DNA from: Planctomycetes bacterium MalM25
GTDB lineage: Bacteria; Planctomycetota; Planctomycetia; Pirellulales; Lacipirellulaceae
DNA: 64,000 nucleotides
Reading direction: 5' to 3'
NCBI GenBank assembly: GCA_007745835.1
Contig: CP036424.1
Coordinates: 124,001 to 188,000, forward strand
Shown here: positions 35,240 through 42,838 of the stretch, in pieces
How the letters are laid out: each line of letters begins with the position of its first letter
Position numbering within the stretch: the first letter of the stretch is position 1
Notes under the pieces: generated by a model
What the model saw: the letters and a program-made list of their open reading frames with translations, nothing else
Told to the model about the DNA's origin: nothing
Database searches by the model: none
Position numbers and translations under genes: made by a program

Positions 35240-35719
35240 TTACCGCCGCCAGCCGCGGTAGAACCGGCTCGTGTCGCCGAACCGGGCCCCGCCCGAGATG
35301 TTCGTGGCGGGCGTCGTGTAGGTCGCTTGCTGGACTTGGCGTTGCAGCTGCTGGAGCTGCTGACGCTGTTGTTGATTCGCCTCGTACTGCTGCTGCTGCG
35401 GCCGCACAAAGGTGTAGTAGTTAGGCAGGCTGCTGTCGGAGGTCTCGTCGCGGAACAGGTTGAGGTAAGGGCTGATCGTCGGCCCGCTGTTGGCGCCGAG
35501 AAACGGCTTGGCGGCTTGCCCGCCTCGTGCGGCGCCGACCCCATTCCGCGCGGCGACGCGGTACGACGGACCCGTCGGCTGCGAGTTGTTCAGCACGCCG
35601 ATCTGCCCGAGCGCCCCCATCGCCGTCTGGCGCGGCGCGTACGTGGCGGACCCTTGTTGGGCCGAAGCGGCGGTTGCTCCGGCGAGCAGGCAAGCGGCGA
35701 CGAGCAACGGGGTGCGCAT
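35240..35719 (-). CDS. Small exported Gln-rich protein
   Basis: Protein of 159 residues with a clear signal peptide (TPLLVAACLLAGATAASAQ, 3-21). The mature part is polar. Residues about 107-135 are strongly Gln-rich (PQQQQYEANQQQRQQLQQLQ), predicting a coiled or disordered stretch, and SGPTISPYLNLFRDE before it looks like a conserved short motif. The end (GARFGDTSRFYRGWRR) is basic. No family known to me. Convergent with the HDOD gene, stops 4 bp apart. Codon use is like its neighbours, so it is likely real and cell-envelope located. Confidence 0.7.
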   Translation of the reverse strand: MRTPLLVAACLLAGATAASAQQGSATYAPRQTAMGALGQIGVLNNSQPTGPSYRVAARNGVGAARGGQAAKPFLGANSGPTISPYLNLFRDETSDSSLPNYYTFVRPQQQQYEANQQQRQQLQQLQRQVQQATYTTPATNISGGARFGDTSRFYRGWRR

Positions 35720-35820
35720 GGCGGACGCCTTCGCGTGAGGGGGTGTGCGTGCGGCGGCGGAGAGGAGGTCCGCCCAATCGTCATAATCGGCGATGCCGGC
35801 CCTGCGGCTTAACCCAACCG

Positions 35821-36981
35821 CTAAGCTTTGCCGTCCGCTAGCAAAGCCCGCAACGTTTCCGCCGCCGCGACAGCGTCGTCGCCTGCGATCGCTCCGAGCG
35901 CCAATCGCAAGGCAGCGATCTGCGAAGGGGCGAACGGCACGGCTTCGCCCCCCGCCGGGTCCCCCACAGCGAAGGCGTCGGCGATCGCCGCGAGCAGCTC
36001 CTGAACGCCTTCGCCGGTCGGCGAGGCGACGCGGAGTACACCGGCGGGCGTGTTATTTTCGGGCGCCAGGTCGGCCTTGCTCGCCACGTCGATCAGCGTG
36101 GCCGCATCCGGGATCGCCTCTGCCAGCCGTTCGCGGCTGGCGTGGGCCTCCGAGGATTCGTACCCATCCGCTTCGCTGACACGCACCACCACGTCGGCCC
36201 GCGAGAGCGTACCCAGCGCGAGCCGGACCCCGGCCGCTTCGAGTGGGTCGCTCGCGTCGCGCACGCCTGCCGTGTCGGCGAGGGTGACGGGCCAGCCGTC
36301 GATCACCGTGGCGGCGGTCACGACGTCGCGCGTCGTCCCCGGCTGATCGAACACGATCGCCCGTGCGTAGCCAACCAACGCGTTGATCAAGCGGCTTTTA
36401 CCGACGTTCGGCGGGCCGGCGAGCACGACCCGCCAGGGGGTGGTCAGGTGTTGGCCGAGGCGTTCGCGTTCGAGCAAGGTTTCGAGTTGTGCCGCTGCCA
36501 TCTCGTGGTCGTTCGCTCCCAAGAAAGTAACGACGGTTTCGATCGTCCGAGCGAGCGCCCCGTTCAGTTGGTCGAGCAGCACGCTGGCGGTCCGTTCGGT
36601 TGGCGCCTCGGAGAGCGCGGACCGCGCCGCTTGTTCGATAGTGGCGAGCGTGCCCGATTCGTTCTGCTCAGCGCCGTCGGCGACCAACGCCAGAACGACC
36701 GCCCGCGAAGCGGCGACACCGCCGTGGCAGTGGACCTCGACCCGGTCGTCGGCGGTTCGCACGGCGACGAGCTCTTCGCCCGCCGGCTCGTCGCCCGGTT
36801 CACCGCCGCGGTTCGCTCGCCAGCGACCGAAGACGATCTGGTTGATCGCGCGTTGCGAGAGAGACGATCCGAACGCGGGGTCGAACCAGCGATCGACGCG
36901 TTGCGCCGCGTCGTCCCCCCTGACTTCGACGACGGCGATCGCGCCCCGCCCCGCGGGCGTGAGCAGGCGGACGCGCGTCAT
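35821..36981 (-). CDS. MnmE-like GTPase, divergent
   Basis: GTPase of 386 residues related to the tRNA-modifying MnmE (usual length about 450). The N-terminus (LLTPAGRGAIAVVEVRGDDA) is like the MnmE folate-binding domain. The G domain has the P-loop GPPNVGKSRLINAL, QPGTTRDVV, DTAGVRD (G3), and a G4 of ASKADL in place of NKxDL. The C-terminal Cys-I-G-K motif needed for MnmE catalysis is absent, and the conserved helical-domain motif around FLNGKLDL is not recognisable. So it is probably a paralogue, not the housekeeping enzyme. Its ATG overlaps the coaX stop (ATGA), giving translational coupling. Confidence 0.82.
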   Translation of the reverse strand: MTRVRLLTPAGRGAIAVVEVRGDDAAQRVDRWFDPAFGSSLSQRAINQIVFGRWRANRGGEPGDEPAGEELVAVRTADDRVEVHCHGGVAASRAVVLALVADGAEQNESGTLATIEQAARSALSEAPTERTASVLLDQLNGALARTIETVVTFLGANDHEMAAAQLETLLERERLGQHLTTPWRVVLAGPPNVGKSRLINALVGYARAIVFDQPGTTRDVVTAATVIDGWPVTLADTAGVRDASDPLEAAGVRLALGTLSRADVVVRVSEADGYESSEAHASRERLAEAIPDAATLIDVASKADLAPENNTPAGVLRVASPTGEGVQELLAAIADAFAVGDPAGGEAVPFAPSQIAALRLALGAIAGDDAVAAAETLRALLADGKA

Positions 36982-37817
36982 GACGCCGCGCCCGACTCGG
37001 CGGCGATCGCGACTCCCGACAGCGTCAGGTGCGGGAGGCAGCGGACCGTGAGGTCGGGCCCGCCGATCAATCGCGCAAAAGCGGGGGCCGCTCCGCCGGT
37101 GAGGAAGACCTGCGGGGGGGTGACCAACCGGTCGCGTTGGCGAGCGATCAGCTCCCGCACGGCGCCGACGCAGCCCCAGTAGATGCCCGCTCGGATGGCG
37201 GGTTCGGTCGAGCGCCCGACCGCGTCGGGCGAGGCGTCGAGCTCGCCGAATCGGATGTCGGGCAACGCGTCGGTCTTCTCGGCGAGGGCCCGGGCGGCCA
37301 GACCGGGGCCGGGGAGGATGGCGCCCCCTTCGAGGGCGCCGTTGGTCGCCACCAGATCGACCGTGATCGCCGTGCCGACGTCGACGACGATCGCCGGCTT
37401 GTCGGCGTGGCGCAAGCGGTTGGCGGCCACGGCGGCCAGCACCCGGTCGACGCCGATCTTCGCCGGCTCGTCGACGCGCAGCTCGATCGGAGCGGACTCG
37501 CTCGTCACACGCTCGATCGCTTGGCCGTCGAACGCCGCAACGAGGGGTTTCTCGGCCGACTGAGAAACACTCGCCAGCACGACACGCCCGAACTCAAGCC
37601 CCGCGAGCCACTCCGCCAAGGCGCCCTCGCCCAGCTCGTCCGGCGCGGCGGCGAAGGTCTCGGCCGGCTCCGGCAGGCTCGGGCCGGCGATCGGCAGCGT
37701 GCCGGCGGCCGCCTTCGTCGCGCAGTCGGCATCGACCACGGGGAACCAACCGAGTTTCACCCGGCTGTTGCCCACGTCGATCGCGACGAGGTTTCGGCTT
37801 GTTGGCGAGCTGCTCAC
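36978..37817 (-). CDS. coaX: Type III pantothenate kinase
   Basis: First enzyme of coenzyme A synthesis, phosphorylating pantothenate in the cytoplasm, 279 residues. Motifs of the ASKHA fold are visible: VAIDVGNSRVKLGWF (phosphate 1), GVDRVLAAVAANRL, IVVDVGTAITVDLV (phosphate 2 with catalytic Asp) and GAILPGPGLAARALAEKTDALP. The end VFLTGGAAPAFARLIGG is the adenosine motif. It lies between nadD (54 bp upstream) and the MnmE-like gene (4-bp overlap), so cofactor synthesis genes are grouped on this strand. Confidence 0.92.
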   Translation of the reverse strand: MSSSPTSRNLVAIDVGNSRVKLGWFPVVDADCATKAAAGTLPIAGPSLPEPAETFAAAPDELGEGALAEWLAGLEFGRVVLASVSQSAEKPLVAAFDGQAIERVTSESAPIELRVDEPAKIGVDRVLAAVAANRLRHADKPAIVVDVGTAITVDLVATNGALEGGAILPGPGLAARALAEKTDALPDIRFGELDASPDAVGRSTEPAIRAGIYWGCVGAVRELIARQRDRLVTPPQVFLTGGAAPAFARLIGGPDLTVRCLPHLTLSGVAIAAESGAAS

Positions 37818-37871
37818 GCAACGAGCCTAACACCGAGCCGCGCCCGAGAGGAAGCGACCCAGGGTCGCGAC

Positions 37872-38441
37872 TTAGGGTGGGGAGTAGAGGCCGTTCTCTT
37901 CCAGGTACCGGGCCACCGCCGCGGGAACGAGGTCGGCGATCGGCTCGCCGGCATGGATCCGTTTGCGGATCGCGCTGCTGCTGATGTCAGTTGGCGGCAT
38001 CTCGACCCGGGTGTGCTCGATCTCGGTGTCGAGCGTCTCGCCGGGCCGTTGCACGACGAGCGGGGTTGCGAGCCGCCGGACCTCATCCGGTTCGCGCCAG
38101 TTCGACAGGTCGCGGAGCGTGTCGGCGCCCATCAGGAAGAAGAGCTCGGCGTCGGGGCGGTCGGCGTGGATCTGTCGGAGTGTGTCGACGGTGTAGCTCA
38201 CCCCGCCCCGGTCGATCTCCAGGGTCGAGACGACGAACCCCTCACGCCCGGTCGTCGCCAGTCGCAGCATCGCCACGCGGTCGGCGTCGCTGGCGATCGG
38301 GCCGCGTTGTTTGAAGGGCTGGACCGCGGCGGGGAGGAACCAGACCTCGTCGAGCCCCGCCTGATCAGCGCAGCACGCCGCCAACCGGAGGTGGCCGTTG
38401 TGGACCGGGTCGAAACTGCCGCCGAACAGGCCGAGACGCAT
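37872..38441 (-). CDS. nadD: Nicotinate-nucleotide adenylyltransferase
   Basis: Joins nicotinate mononucleotide and ATP to form deamido-NAD, 189 residues. The nucleotidyltransferase signature LGLFGGSFDPVHNGHLRLA (3-21) with the HxGH motif is clear, as are FLPAAVQPFKQ, ELFFLMGADTLRDLSNWREP and the ISSSAIRKRIHAGEPI block near the C-terminus that binds ATP. Length is normal. It is the first gene of the nadD-coaX-MnmE-like cluster, divergent from priA with an 88-bp gap. Confidence 0.94.
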   Translation of the reverse strand: MRLGLFGGSFDPVHNGHLRLAACCADQAGLDEVWFLPAAVQPFKQRGPIASDADRVAMLRLATTGREGFVVSTLEIDRGGVSYTVDTLRQIHADRPDAELFFLMGADTLRDLSNWREPDEVRRLATPLVVQRPGETLDTEIEHTRVEMPPTDISSSAIRKRIHAGEPIADLVPAAVARYLEENGLYSPP

Positions 38442-38529
38442 GAGAGGCTAGAGGCAAGAGGTGCGAGGCGTGACAATGCGTTCAGGCCCACCCTAGCATC
38501 CAGCCTCTCGCCCCCGGCATCTACCCTCC

Positions 38530-40842
38530 TTGTCCCAGCAATCGCTCTTCGACGCCGAACCGCCCGACTGGGAGCTGGACGCGAAGTCCACGCTGCTGGC
38601 GGCGACGGTCGTACTGCCGACGGGCCCGCCGGGCGAGTTCGACTACGCCGTGCCCGACGCGATGGCGGACGAGCGTCGCCCTGAGCAGCTGGTTGAGCCG
38701 GGGCGTCGGGTCAAGGCTCCTTTAGGCCGAGGCAACCGGCCCGTGGTCGGGTACTGCGTCGCGCTCGAGCAGAAAACGGTTTTGCCGACGCGGCCCCTCA
38801 AAGAGCTGCGCGGCGTGATCGACCCGGTGAGCCTCGTCTCGCCCGGCATGTTACGACTCACGCGCTGGATGGCCGACCACTACCTCACGCCTTGGGGGCA
38901 GGTGCTCGAAGCGGTTGTCCCTTCGGGCGTGCGCGGCCGGGCGGGGACGCGTGATGTGACGCTGCTCTCCGTGCCAACCCAAGTCGCCGCGCGGCTGACG
39001 ACACTTGAGCTGCCGCCCAAGCAGACCGAGGCGCTCCAGGCGCTCGCCGCGAGTGCCAAGCCGCTGACGCTCAAGCAGCTGGCGATGCGGGTCGGTTGCA
39101 CCTCGGCGCCGATCAACGCGCTGCGGAAGCGCGGGCTGATCGAATCGCGAGTGGAACGTTTGGCGACCGACGCGCTGTCGGCGGAGGACCTCGCCGTTGA
39201 ACGCCAGCCCCCGAAGAAGCTCAACCCGGACCAGCAGCGCACGCTCGCCACGATCACCGACGCGATCGACGCCGCCGAGGCGGAGACGATCCTCGTTCAC
39301 GGTGTCACCGGCAGCGGCAAGACGGAGGTTTACCTGCAGGCGATCGAGCAGGTCGTCTCCTTCGGCCGTCAGGCGATCGTGCTGGTGCCCGAGATCAGCC
39401 TCACGCCGCAGACCGTGGGGCGCTTCCGCGAGCGGTTCGATCACATCGCCGTGCTGCACAGCCACCAGTCGGACGTCGAACGCCACCGGCAGTGGCGGCG
39501 GATCGCGGCGGGGGAGATCCAGGTGGTGGTCGGCGCGCGGAGCGCGATCTTCGCCCCCACGCCGCACCTGGGGCTGGTCGTAATCGACGAGGAGCACGAA
39601 TCGTCGTTCAAACAGGACACAGCGCCCCGCTACCACGCCCGGGACGTGGCGATCGAGCGGACCCGCGCCGAGGGTGTGCCCCTCGTGCTGGCCAGCGCGA
39701 CCCCCTCGCTCGAGGCGTGGCGGCGCACGCGGTCCGATGCGCCCGAGCCCGAGCGCTACACGCTCGCCAGCATGCCCCGCCGCGTGGGCAACCTGCCGAT
39801 GCCGGCGGTGCGGACAGTCGATCTGCGGGTCGATGGCGCGTCGCGTGGCGCGCTGAGCCGCCCGCTTTGTATGGCGATCGACCAATCCTTGCGCGACGAG
39901 GGGCAAGTCATCCTGCTGCTCAACCGGCGTGGCTACTCGACCCACGTGCAGTGCCCGGCCTGCGGTTTCATCTTGAAGTGCGACCACTGCGACGTCGCTA
40001 TGACGTTCCACCGCGCCGACAACGCCGTGCTCTGCCATTGGTGTGACCACCGCACCTCGCCCCCAACGACCTGCCCCGACTGCAAGAGCCCGCGGATCCG
40101 CTACGGCGGGCTCGGCACGCAGAAGCTCGAGGCGGAGGTCCGCGCGCGCTTCCGCGGCGTGCCAATGGCCCGGATGGACGCCGACACGATGCGCCGCCCG
40201 GGCAGCCACGAGGCGACACTCGACGCCTTCCGGCGGGGCGACACGCGGATCCTGCTCGGCACGCAGATGATCGCCAAGGGGCTCGACTTCCCGAACGTCA
40301 CGCTCGTGGGCGTTGTATCGGCCGACTCCGCACTGAACCTGCCCGACTTCCGCGCGGCGGAGCGGACGTTTCAGCTCGTCACCCAGGTCGCCGGTCGCAC
40401 GGGTCGCGGCGAGCGCGGCGGGCGCGTCGTCGTGCAGACGTTCGATCCAGACCACCCGGCGATCCAGGCCGCCGTCAAGCACGACTACCTCCGCTTCGCG
40501 AAGGAAGAGTTGCCAGGCCGCGAGGCGCTCGGCTATCCGCCCTTCGGCGTGATGGCACGGGTGCTGGCGCGGGGCGCCTCGGAGCAGCTGGTCTCCGCCT
40601 ACCTGGAGCAGGTGACCGAATCGATTCGCGCCGCGGCGGAAGGCCTGCCGGGCAAGTTCCGCTTCGTCGGCCCCGCCGCGGCGCCGATCACCCGGCTGCG
40701 GGGCGAGTTCCGTTACCATCTTCAGCTGCTAGCGAGCGATGGTGAATCGGTCCGCGAGGCCTTGAGGCAAGGCTGGCGCCCGATCAGCCCTCCGGAGGGT
40801 GTGCGTTCGATCGTCGATATCGATCCGACCGACATGCTTTGA
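38530..40842 (+). CDS. priA: Primosomal protein N' (replication restart helicase)
   Basis: Superfamily 2 DNA helicase that reloads the replisome at stalled forks, 770 residues. Residues about 25-130 form the 3'-end-binding domain. Walker A is HGVTGSGKTEVYLQ, Walker B is VVIDEEHESS (DEEH box), and the zinc-binding Cys set runs from CPACGFILKCDHC through LCHWCDHR to CPDCKSPRIR. GTQMIAKGLDFPNVTLVG and QVAGRTGRGERGG are helicase motifs V and VI. The start is TTG at 38530, chosen because no ATG lies before the DNA-binding domain. No dnaT or priB-like gene is near. Confidence 0.95.
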   Translation: MSQQSLFDAEPPDWELDAKSTLLAATVVLPTGPPGEFDYAVPDAMADERRPEQLVEPGRRVKAPLGRGNRPVVGYCVALEQKTVLPTRPLKELRGVIDPVSLVSPGMLRLTRWMADHYLTPWGQVLEAVVPSGVRGRAGTRDVTLLSVPTQVAARLTTLELPPKQTEALQALAASAKPLTLKQLAMRVGCTSAPINALRKRGLIESRVERLATDALSAEDLAVERQPPKKLNPDQQRTLATITDAIDAAEAETILVHGVTGSGKTEVYLQAIEQVVSFGRQAIVLVPEISLTPQTVGRFRERFDHIAVLHSHQSDVERHRQWRRIAAGEIQVVVGARSAIFAPTPHLGLVVIDEEHESSFKQDTAPRYHARDVAIERTRAEGVPLVLASATPSLEAWRRTRSDAPEPERYTLASMPRRVGNLPMPAVRTVDLRVDGASRGALSRPLCMAIDQSLRDEGQVILLLNRRGYSTHVQCPACGFILKCDHCDVAMTFHRADNAVLCHWCDHRTSPPTTCPDCKSPRIRYGGLGTQKLEAEVRARFRGVPMARMDADTMRRPGSHEATLDAFRRGDTRILLGTQMIAKGLDFPNVTLVGVVSADSALNLPDFRAAERTFQLVTQVAGRTGRGERGGRVVVQTFDPDHPAIQAAVKHDYLRFAKEELPGREALGYPPFGVMARVLARGASEQLVSAYLEQVTESIRAAAEGLPGKFRFVGPAAAPITRLRGEFRYHLQLLASDGESVREALRQGWRPISPPEGVRSIVDIDPTDML

Positions 40843-40910
40843 ATTGGGTGTTGGGAAGTAAAACGCGAGAAAGCAGGCATTCCACCTCCCAGTTCGCGCA
40901 GCCCACGGCA

Positions 40911-40940
40911 TTGGTAGCTAACCCGCGTAGCCCCTACACT
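40911..40940 (+). promoter_or_regulatory. Possible sigma-70-type promoter of the histidine kinase gene
   Basis: TTGGTA (40911-40916) and TACACT (40935-40940) are 18 bp apart and match -35 and -10 boxes fairly well. The -10 ends seven bases before the ATG at 40948, so the transcript would be leaderless or nearly so. No Shine-Dalgarno sequence is present. Confidence 0.45.
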
Positions 40941-40947
40941 GGACCCC

Positions 40948-42792
40948 ATGTCTTCCCGTGGTCTGAAACGCGTTTTCGTCGGCGAGACGAGCCTTGAGCG
41001 GAAGTGCCGCTGGTGGTTCGGCATCGCGTTAGGCGTGTTGTTGGTGCTGACCTTCTATTGGTCGGGGCAGCAACTCCGCGGGATCGTGCGGCAGAACGAC
41101 CGCGAGCTCGGACCCGGGTTGGTTGGGGCGGCATGGGACGAGCTGCACTTCGAGTACTTCCTGCAACCGACCGCGGACGAGCAAGTCGGTCTGAGCCCCG
41201 AGGAGCTCGATACGTGGAAGGGCATCATCGAATCGCTCGTCGAGAGCGGCCGGAAATTCGGCGAGGAGTTTGAGTCTTACGCGATTCAGCCGCAGGGGGT
41301 CGCTAACCCGGAAGGACTGGGCCACCCGACCAACGAGTTTGAGCAGAGTTTGCTGACCCACTACCGCCAGACCTCGCCCGAAGAGGCTCAGCCCTCTTGG
41401 TCGTACCTTAACAACAAGAAGACCTATCGCTACTACGAGGCGATGTACGCGGAGAAGTCTTGCGTGACCTGTCACAAGGTCTTGGGCAAGCCGCCCCGTC
41501 CCGGGCTCAAAGAAGGGGACCTGATGGCGGTCATGCGCGTCGAGATCGATCGAGAGGAGAAGCAGAAGGACTTCACGATGTACGAGGCCGGCATGTGGAC
41601 GGCCGCGGTGACGATCGGCTTCCTGTCGATGTTCCTGCTGTGGGCCATCGTGCGGTTGTTGATTGTGAAACCAGTAAAGCACCTCGGCCAGGTGGCCAAC
41701 GCGGTCCGTGAGGGCGACACGACCCAGCGGGCCGACATCCAGACGGGCGACGAGTTCGAGGAGCTGGCCGCCTCGTTCAACCGGATGCTCCGTCAGCTGC
41801 TGAGCCAGCAGAACGCGTTGGAGAGCGTCAACTCAGAACTCGACGGCAAGCTCGATGAGCTGGCGCAAATGAACCTGCGCCTGTTCGAGATGAACCGCCT
41901 GAAGAGCGATTTCCTCGCGACCATGAGCCACGAGCTCCGCACGCCGCTCAACAGCATCCTCGGCTTCAGCGAGGTGCTGGCGACGGTCGACACGCTCGAC
42001 CCGAAGCAGCAGCGCTACGTCGGCAACATCCAACGCAGCGGCAAGATGCTGCTCGAGATGATCAACGACATCCTCGACCTCGCGAAGATCGAATCGGGGC
42101 GCATGGACGCCTCGCCGAGCGACCTGCCGATCGCCGCGGTGATCACCGCCCAGTGCGACATGGCGCGGCCCCTGGCCGAGCGGAAGAACATCGACCTCGA
42201 CGCGAGCTGCCCCACGAACGTGCCCGCCCTCCGCCAGGACCAGGCGAAGTTGCAGCAGATCCTCAACAACCTGCTCTCCAACGCGATCAAGTTCACGCCC
42301 GAGGGGGGACGCATCCAGGTCCGCGCTCGGCGGGAGGTCGGCTCTTCGGCGAACGACTTCGACGCCGGCTCGGCGCTCGGCTCCCCGTTGCCCCCACTCA
42401 GCGGTTTGGCGGCCGGCGAGGCGACGCTGGTCATCGAGGTCGAGGACACCGGCATCGGCATCAGCGAAGCGGACCAAGCGATCATCTTCGAGAAGTTCCG
42501 CCAGGGCGCCTCGGCCGCCCCGGACGGCGACGCCATGACCCGCGAGCAAGGGGGCACCGGCCTCGGCCTCTCGATCGTCCGCGAGCTGTGCCGGTTGCTC
42601 GGGGGCGATGTCGCCGTCCGGAGCATCGCGGGCAAAGGGAGCACGTTCATCGTCCGCCTGCCGTGGCGGCTGCCCGACCGCACCGACCTCGACGCGGAGC
42701 TGAACCGCGGCGTCGCCGAGTTGACCCGCGCCCCGGCGCCCGCGTTATCGGCTCCTGGGAATCAAGAAACGATCGCCAGTCCGGGCGACTGA
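40948..42792 (+). CDS. Sensor histidine kinase with periplasmic haem-binding (DUF3365/Tll0287-like) domain
   Basis: Membrane sensor kinase of 614 residues. Order: transmembrane segment 22-40, periplasmic domain 41-213 with a c-type haem site SCVTCHK (Cys172, Cys175, His176) and RYYEAMYAEKSCVTCH typical of DUF3365, transmembrane segment 217-240, HAMP 241-295, a short coiled coil, HisKA with the phospho-acceptor His328 in FLATMSHELRTPLNSILGF, and HATPase (LSNAIKFTPEGG; EDTGIGIS; GGTGLGLSIVREL). Predicted to sense redox state, NO or O2 through haem. No response regulator gene is adjacent. It follows priA by 105 bp on the same strand but probably has its own promoter. Confidence 0.9.
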   Translation: MSSRGLKRVFVGETSLERKCRWWFGIALGVLLVLTFYWSGQQLRGIVRQNDRELGPGLVGAAWDELHFEYFLQPTADEQVGLSPEELDTWKGIIESLVESGRKFGEEFESYAIQPQGVANPEGLGHPTNEFEQSLLTHYRQTSPEEAQPSWSYLNNKKTYRYYEAMYAEKSCVTCHKVLGKPPRPGLKEGDLMAVMRVEIDREEKQKDFTMYEAGMWTAAVTIGFLSMFLLWAIVRLLIVKPVKHLGQVANAVREGDTTQRADIQTGDEFEELAASFNRMLRQLLSQQNALESVNSELDGKLDELAQMNLRLFEMNRLKSDFLATMSHELRTPLNSILGFSEVLATVDTLDPKQQRYVGNIQRSGKMLLEMINDILDLAKIESGRMDASPSDLPIAAVITAQCDMARPLAERKNIDLDASCPTNVPALRQDQAKLQQILNNLLSNAIKFTPEGGRIQVRARREVGSSANDFDAGSALGSPLPPLSGLAAGEATLVIEVEDTGIGISEADQAIIFEKFRQGASAAPDGDAMTREQGGTGLGLSIVRELCRLLGGDVAVRSIAGKGSTFIVRLPWRLPDRTDLDAELNRGVAELTRAPAPALSAPGNQETIASPGD

Positions 42793-42838
42793 GCCGAGAC
42801 GCTAGCCGCGGGGGCCACCCGCATGCGGTTCGATTCGC

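Noticed and set aside
38851-40719. A 622-residue minus-strand frame opposite priA
   Set aside because: priA has all helicase and zinc motifs; the opposite frame is a shadow.
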